From: Desulfobacteraceae bacterium
GTDB taxonomy: Bacteria > Desulfobacterota > Desulfobacteria > Desulfobacterales > Desulfosalsimonadaceae
Assembly (NCBI GenBank): GCA_007136525.1
Contig: SLGU01000310.1
Coordinates: 1-8,909, forward strand
Length of the DNA: 8,909 bases
Direction: 5' to 3'
The notes beneath the pieces are model-generated. The model searched no databases. It had not been told where the DNA came from and was given only the letters and a program-made list of their open reading frames with translations. Positions 5,763 to 8,909 of this stretch are shown in pieces. The first letter of the stretch is position 1. Each line of letters begins with the position of its first letter. Both the position numbers and the translations under genes were made by a program.

Positions 5763-7550
5763 ATGGCACAAAATGAAGTCCGGCGCTCCGGTTCAAACCG
5801 CAAAAGCAATGGCGGCAGCATATCCAGCGAGCGTGAAGCCCCCCCCAACAAGGAACTCACCAAGAATTATTATCGATGGCTGAAACACGGCATACTCATT
5901 TGCCTGTTTATCACCTACCTGGTTCCCATAAGCATACTCAGCACCTATTTCAGTTACAAATTCGATCAAAGCATGCGGGAGAGCAGCAAGCTCCAGCTAG
6001 TTGCGGTTGCCGAAAGCCAGAAGAACACCATCGACCTTTTCATGCAGAAGAAAATTGTCAATGTATTCAACTTGTTCCATAAGGAGGATTTTTCCCTTAA
6101 GCCCGGCCATGAAAAGATGCATTCGTACCTGGACAGCCTGATCCAGGCGGACGAAGCTTTTGTGGATGTCGGGCTCATCAACCCGGAGGGAATACAGACA
6201 GGATATGCGGGACCCTATCCGAACCTTCTTAATAAAGACTACAGTGATGAAAGCTGGTATGACAAGCTTTTGACTCAGCCGGAAAGCTATATTGTTACAG
6301 ATCTTTATCTTGGCCTGAGAAGGCAGCCCCATTTCACGGTGGGCGTCAAACGGATGGTGGACGAGCGGTACTACGTAGTCCGGACAAGCGTTTACCCGGA
6401 CAAACTCCAGGACTTCATTCATACGGCCAGTCACGGTAAAGACGCAAAAGGCTACCTGGTCAACCGCCAGGGAATATACCAGGTTGTTGACCCCAACCTG
6501 GGAGAACTGCTTGAACCGGCCCGTTTTTTCCCACCAGAGGGGAAGCGGGCCGATGTAAATTTTATCAACTGGGACGGCAGAACAATGCTTGCCGCCTATA
6601 CATGGCTGAAGGAAGTGCCGTGGTGCCTGGTCATGCTGCAGCCCCAGGAAATAGCATTCGAGGAGATGTATGCCATACGCAATACCATGCTCTTTGGCGC
6701 TGCGCTTCTGGTCCTGGGCATCATGTTTTTTATATGGTTGATCGTGAATATTCTGGTCACCAAGGCCCAGGCCATCGAAAGGGAAAGACGAGAACTCCGG
6801 AGCCAGTTATACCATGCCAACAAGCTGGTTTCCGTTGGGGAGCTGGCCGGTGGTGTTGCCCATGAAATCAACAACCCCCTCGCCATTATCGAGGCCGAAG
6901 CCGGAATCATCAAGGACATGCTCGATCCGGCCATGGGGTTTGATGCTTCTCCGGAAGCGATCCGAAAAGAACTTGACCAGATCGACAAGGCTGTCCGGCG
7001 CGCCAAGGGGGTAACCCAGAAAATATTGAGTTTTGTCCGAAAAACCGAGCCCAAGCTTGTTGAATGCAATATCAACCAGTTGCTTGACGAGGCTGTTTCC
7101 GGCGTGAAAGATCAGGAATTCAGGGTTTCGGGCATTAACCTCGAAAAAGAATACGACGAAAACCTGCCCAAAATATATGTGGACCCCGATCTGATGCGGC
7201 AGGTTTTTCTCAACCTGCTCAACAATGCCGGCGATGCGGTTGGAGAAGGCGACACCATTTTCCTGAAAACAACCGCCGGCGAAAACTGCGTTAGGATAAC
7301 TATCGCCGATACCGGCACAGGCATGGCACCGGACCAGATTGAAAAAATTTTCATGCCTTTTTACACGACCAAGGAGGTCGGTAAAGGAACGGGACTGGGC
7401 CTTCTGATTTGCCTGAATATCATCGAGGGGTTTGGCGGGCGAATCGAGGTGCAAAGCACACCCGGTGAAGGTTCGGCATTTACGATGGTATTGCCGCTGC
7501 CTGGCAGATCCCTGGAAAAACAAGGCGATGGAACCGATAAAAAATCATAA
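5763..7550 (+). CDS. Membrane sensor histidine kinase with Cache-like sensor
   Basis: Protein of 595 residues. Residues 1-40 are polar; membrane helices lie at about 43-65 and 309-331. The periplasmic part between them (~66-305) resembles a double Cache ligand-binding domain, with WYDKLL (165-170), YIVTDLYLG (176-184) and a transition into GYLVNRQG (230-237). The cytosolic part has a short coiled coil (334-353), a HisKA domain with phosphoacceptor His367 in AHEINNP, and a full HATPase domain: N box NLLNNAGDA (484-491), G1 DTGTG (516-520), F box FMPFY (530-534) and G2 GKGTGLGL (540-547). It should be an active kinase. I chose ATG 5763, with GGGA a few bases upstream; an in-frame TTG at 5745 would add six residues. 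The receiver-permease fusion starts 99 bp downstream and is its probable phosphorylation target. The ligand is unknown; Cache kinases of the DctB type sense small carboxylates. Confidence 0.93.
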   Translation: MAQNEVRRSGSNRKSNGGSISSEREAPPNKELTKNYYRWLKHGILICLFITYLVPISILSTYFSYKFDQSMRESSKLQLVAVAESQKNTIDLFMQKKIVNVFNLFHKEDFSLKPGHEKMHSYLDSLIQADEAFVDVGLINPEGIQTGYAGPYPNLLNKDYSDESWYDKLLTQPESYIVTDLYLGLRRQPHFTVGVKRMVDERYYVVRTSVYPDKLQDFIHTASHGKDAKGYLVNRQGIYQVVDPNLGELLEPARFFPPEGKRADVNFINWDGRTMLAAYTWLKEVPWCLVMLQPQEIAFEEMYAIRNTMLFGAALLVLGIMFFIWLIVNILVTKAQAIERERRELRSQLYHANKLVSVGELAGGVAHEINNPLAIIEAEAGIIKDMLDPAMGFDASPEAIRKELDQIDKAVRRAKGVTQKILSFVRKTEPKLVECNINQLLDEAVSGVKDQEFRVSGINLEKEYDENLPKIYVDPDLMRQVFLNLLNNAGDAVGEGDTIFLKTTAGENCVRITIADTGTGMAPDQIEKIFMPFYTTKEVGKGTGLGLLICLNIIEGFGGRIEVQSTPGEGSAFTMVLPLPGRSLEKQGDGTDKKS

Positions 7551-7638
7551 CAGGTCAGATTATTCAAAAATCAGTTCAGGTTATGGAGGCAAAGATTAGG
7601 TTATGCGGTTATTCGAATCAGCCAACAATTTTCAAAAC

Positions 7639-7652
7639 GGAGGTTTACGGTG
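7639..7652 (+). promoter_or_regulatory. Ribosome binding site defining the GTG start of the fusion
   Basis: GGAGG (7639-7643) lies 6 bases before GTG 7650, ideal spacing. No in-frame ATG occurs before residue 28, which is already inside the receiver fold, so this site fixes the start. Confidence 0.85.
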
Positions 7653-8909
7653 ACTGAGAACGGTAAACGAAACACGGAGGAAAAGGCAAGGATCCTGCTT
7701 GTAGACGATGAAGATCAGTTTCGGACTACTATGGCGAAAAGGCTTACGGCCCGCGGGTATGACGTTATCGACCTGGACAACGGGGAAGACGCCGTAAAAA
7801 CTGTTCGCCATGAAAACCCGGAAGTGGTCGTGCTGGATCAGAACATGCCCCATTGGGACGGCATCCGGACGCTGCGCGAGTTGAAAAAAATCCGTCCGGA
7901 GGTTCAGATCATCATGCTCACCGGTCACGGCAACGTTGAGTCGGCGCGTGTTTCCGGCAAACATGATATTTTTGCCTACATGCAGAAGCCCGCACCCATC
8001 GAGGAAATGATCGAAAAGATCGAGGGCGCCCGCCAGGAATACCGGTACGCCATGCTGCGGCAGGAAATCCCACACATTGAAAGGCCGACACTTAAAAACT
8101 GGCTCATCGGGGTACAGGGGAGGCGTCCGGGCATCATGATTATCGGACTGCTCCTGTTTGCCATGATGTATTTCATACCCCCCACGGATCGGCTCCTCGA
8201 GCTGTTGTCTGCGGAAAAAGGCGGGCCGAAAAACGAGATGATAATGGGGTATGCCGAGTACCGGAACCTAGATGAAGGAATGACACCGTCGGAGCATTAC
8301 GCCCGGACGGCCCGCATCCGGGCGGATGCGGACCAGGTTACGCAGATTGCCGCCCAGAAGGCCAAGATCATGATCGGCGTGCTCATGGTGGCCGCACTTT
8401 TCTGGGCCTCCGGCGCGGTCCCCATCGGGATTGCGGCCTTGCTCGTGGGTGTTCTCATGTACTGGTTCGGGGTGCTCCCGCCCAACGGGGTGGCCAAGGC
8501 GTATGCCACGGATGCCGTGTTTTTTATTTTCGGCGTGCTCTCCATGGCAGCGGCCATTGCCAAGACAGGGCTGGATCGGCGCATCGGGATTCTGCTGCTG
8601 AAGCCCTCGACCAACCTGTGGCGCCTGGCTGTTATTTTCGCGCCCATGGTGGCCGTGTGCGCCTCGTTTTTGTCGGAGCATGCCATTATCGCGTTTCTTG
8701 CGCCCGTATTCATGATGGTCTACATGGGTTCGGTCAAGGCGAGTGGTATTACCCGGGACAAGGCGCTGGTGGTGATGATGATGCTGACGCTCAATTTCGC
8801 CTGCAACGTGGGCGGTCCCGGGTCGCCGGCGGCCGGCGGCCGGAACGTCATCATGATCGGCTACCTTGCCGACTACGGCATTAATGTCACCTTCGGCCAG
8901 TGGGTCATG
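7650..8909 (+). CDS. Response-regulator receiver fused to SLC13/DASS permease (partial)
   Basis: An uninterrupted frame of 420 codons runs off the right edge, so the C-terminus is missing. Residues 13-130 are a complete receiver: Asp19-Asp20 (LVDDE), phosphoacceptor Asp63 (VLDQNMP), switch Thr91 (LTGHG), Tyr110 and Lys113-Pro114. A linker (~131-160) leads to a first membrane helix (~161-176), then a charged segment of about 60 residues (178-238) that the stand-alone permease lacks. SLC13 sequence resumes at ~240 with SGAVPIG (254-260), a first-half motif SEH (342-344) in place of SNT, and GGRN (396-399) in place of PPN. Codon use and reading frame change nowhere, so this is a real fusion and not two genes read together. 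It lies 99 bp after a histidine kinase. I infer a transporter whose activity is set by phosphorylation of its own receiver. The substrate is unknown. Confidence 0.9.
   Translation, partial: MTENGKRNTEEKARILLVDDEDQFRTTMAKRLTARGYDVIDLDNGEDAVKTVRHENPEVVVLDQNMPHWDGIRTLRELKKIRPEVQIIMLTGHGNVESARVSGKHDIFAYMQKPAPIEEMIEKIEGARQEYRYAMLRQEIPHIERPTLKNWLIGVQGRRPGIMIIGLLLFAMMYFIPPTDRLLELLSAEKGGPKNEMIMGYAEYRNLDEGMTPSEHYARTARIRADADQVTQIAAQKAKIMIGVLMVAALFWASGAVPIGIAALLVGVLMYWFGVLPPNGVAKAYATDAVFFIFGVLSMAAAIAKTGLDRRIGILLLKPSTNLWRLAVIFAPMVAVCASFLSEHAIIAFLAPVFMMVYMGSVKASGITRDKALVVMMMLTLNFACNVGGPGSPAAGGRNVIMIGYLADYGINVTFGQWVM

Noticed and set aside
7603..7653. A 16-codon frame whose TGA overlaps the GTG start of the fusion (GTGA), suggesting translational coupling
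   Set aside because: The preceding AGG is too close to its ATG, the frame is very short, and the fusion has its own strong GGAGG. Overlap by chance is likely.
8268..8713. - strand frames over the permease part of the fusion
   Set aside because: Antisense shadows of the fusion gene, with Arg/His/Gly-rich low-complexity sequence.
1..8909. CRISPR arrays, tRNA or rRNA genes
   Set aside because: No regularly spaced repeats, cloverleaf-like segments or rRNA sequence were recognised anywhere in the window.

Overview
The window looks like the chromosome of a Desulfobacterales-type member of Desulfobacterota (Deltaproteobacteria). The evidence is a moderately GC-rich coding style, a palindromic intergenic repeat of the kind that is common in Desulfosarcina/Desulfobacteraceae-like genomes, histidine kinases with a GELAGGVAHEINNPLAII-type H-box, and many two-component genes next to carboxylate transport and CoA-activation genes. 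The assignment rests on recollected family style, not on a search.

Layout: (1) 1-505 is non-coding. It holds a decayed palindromic repeat, an array of TTTACA half-sites and a good sigma70-type promoter. (2) 506-1246 is a + strand pair: a single-domain response regulator with a charged helical tail, then a 91-residue protein with one C-terminal membrane helix. (3) 1330-1767 on the - strand is a 145-residue protein made of two tandem histidine-kinase DHp (HisKA-like) units, both with the HEIN histidine motif and with no ATPase domain. (4) 2115-3755 is an acyl-CoA synthetase (AMP-binding). (5) 3924-5348 is an SLC13/DASS-family permease with its own promoter and a strong intrinsic terminator. (6) 5763-7550 is a membrane histidine kinase with a Cache-like periplasmic sensor. 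(7) 7650 to the right edge is one continuous reading frame that encodes a complete response-regulator receiver domain fused in frame to an SLC13/DASS permease. It is cut by the window end, so no stop codon is seen.

How the parts may work together: the kinase and the receiver-permease fusion are adjacent, 99 bp apart and in the same direction. The simplest reading is that a periplasmic ligand sensed by the kinase leads to phosphorylation of Asp63 in the cytosolic receiver of the transporter, so that transport itself, rather than transcription, is the output. The stand-alone permease shares unusual motif variants with the fused one (a GGRN loop and a replaced first SNT motif), so this locus appears to hold two permeases of one sub-family. 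The stand-alone receiver plus small membrane protein resembles an unfused version of the fusion's N-terminus. The tandem-DHp protein could be a single-chain four-helix phosphotransfer, phosphatase or adaptor protein in the same network. The CoA ligase next to the permease would fit import and activation of a carboxylate. All of these links are inference from domain content and neighbourhood.
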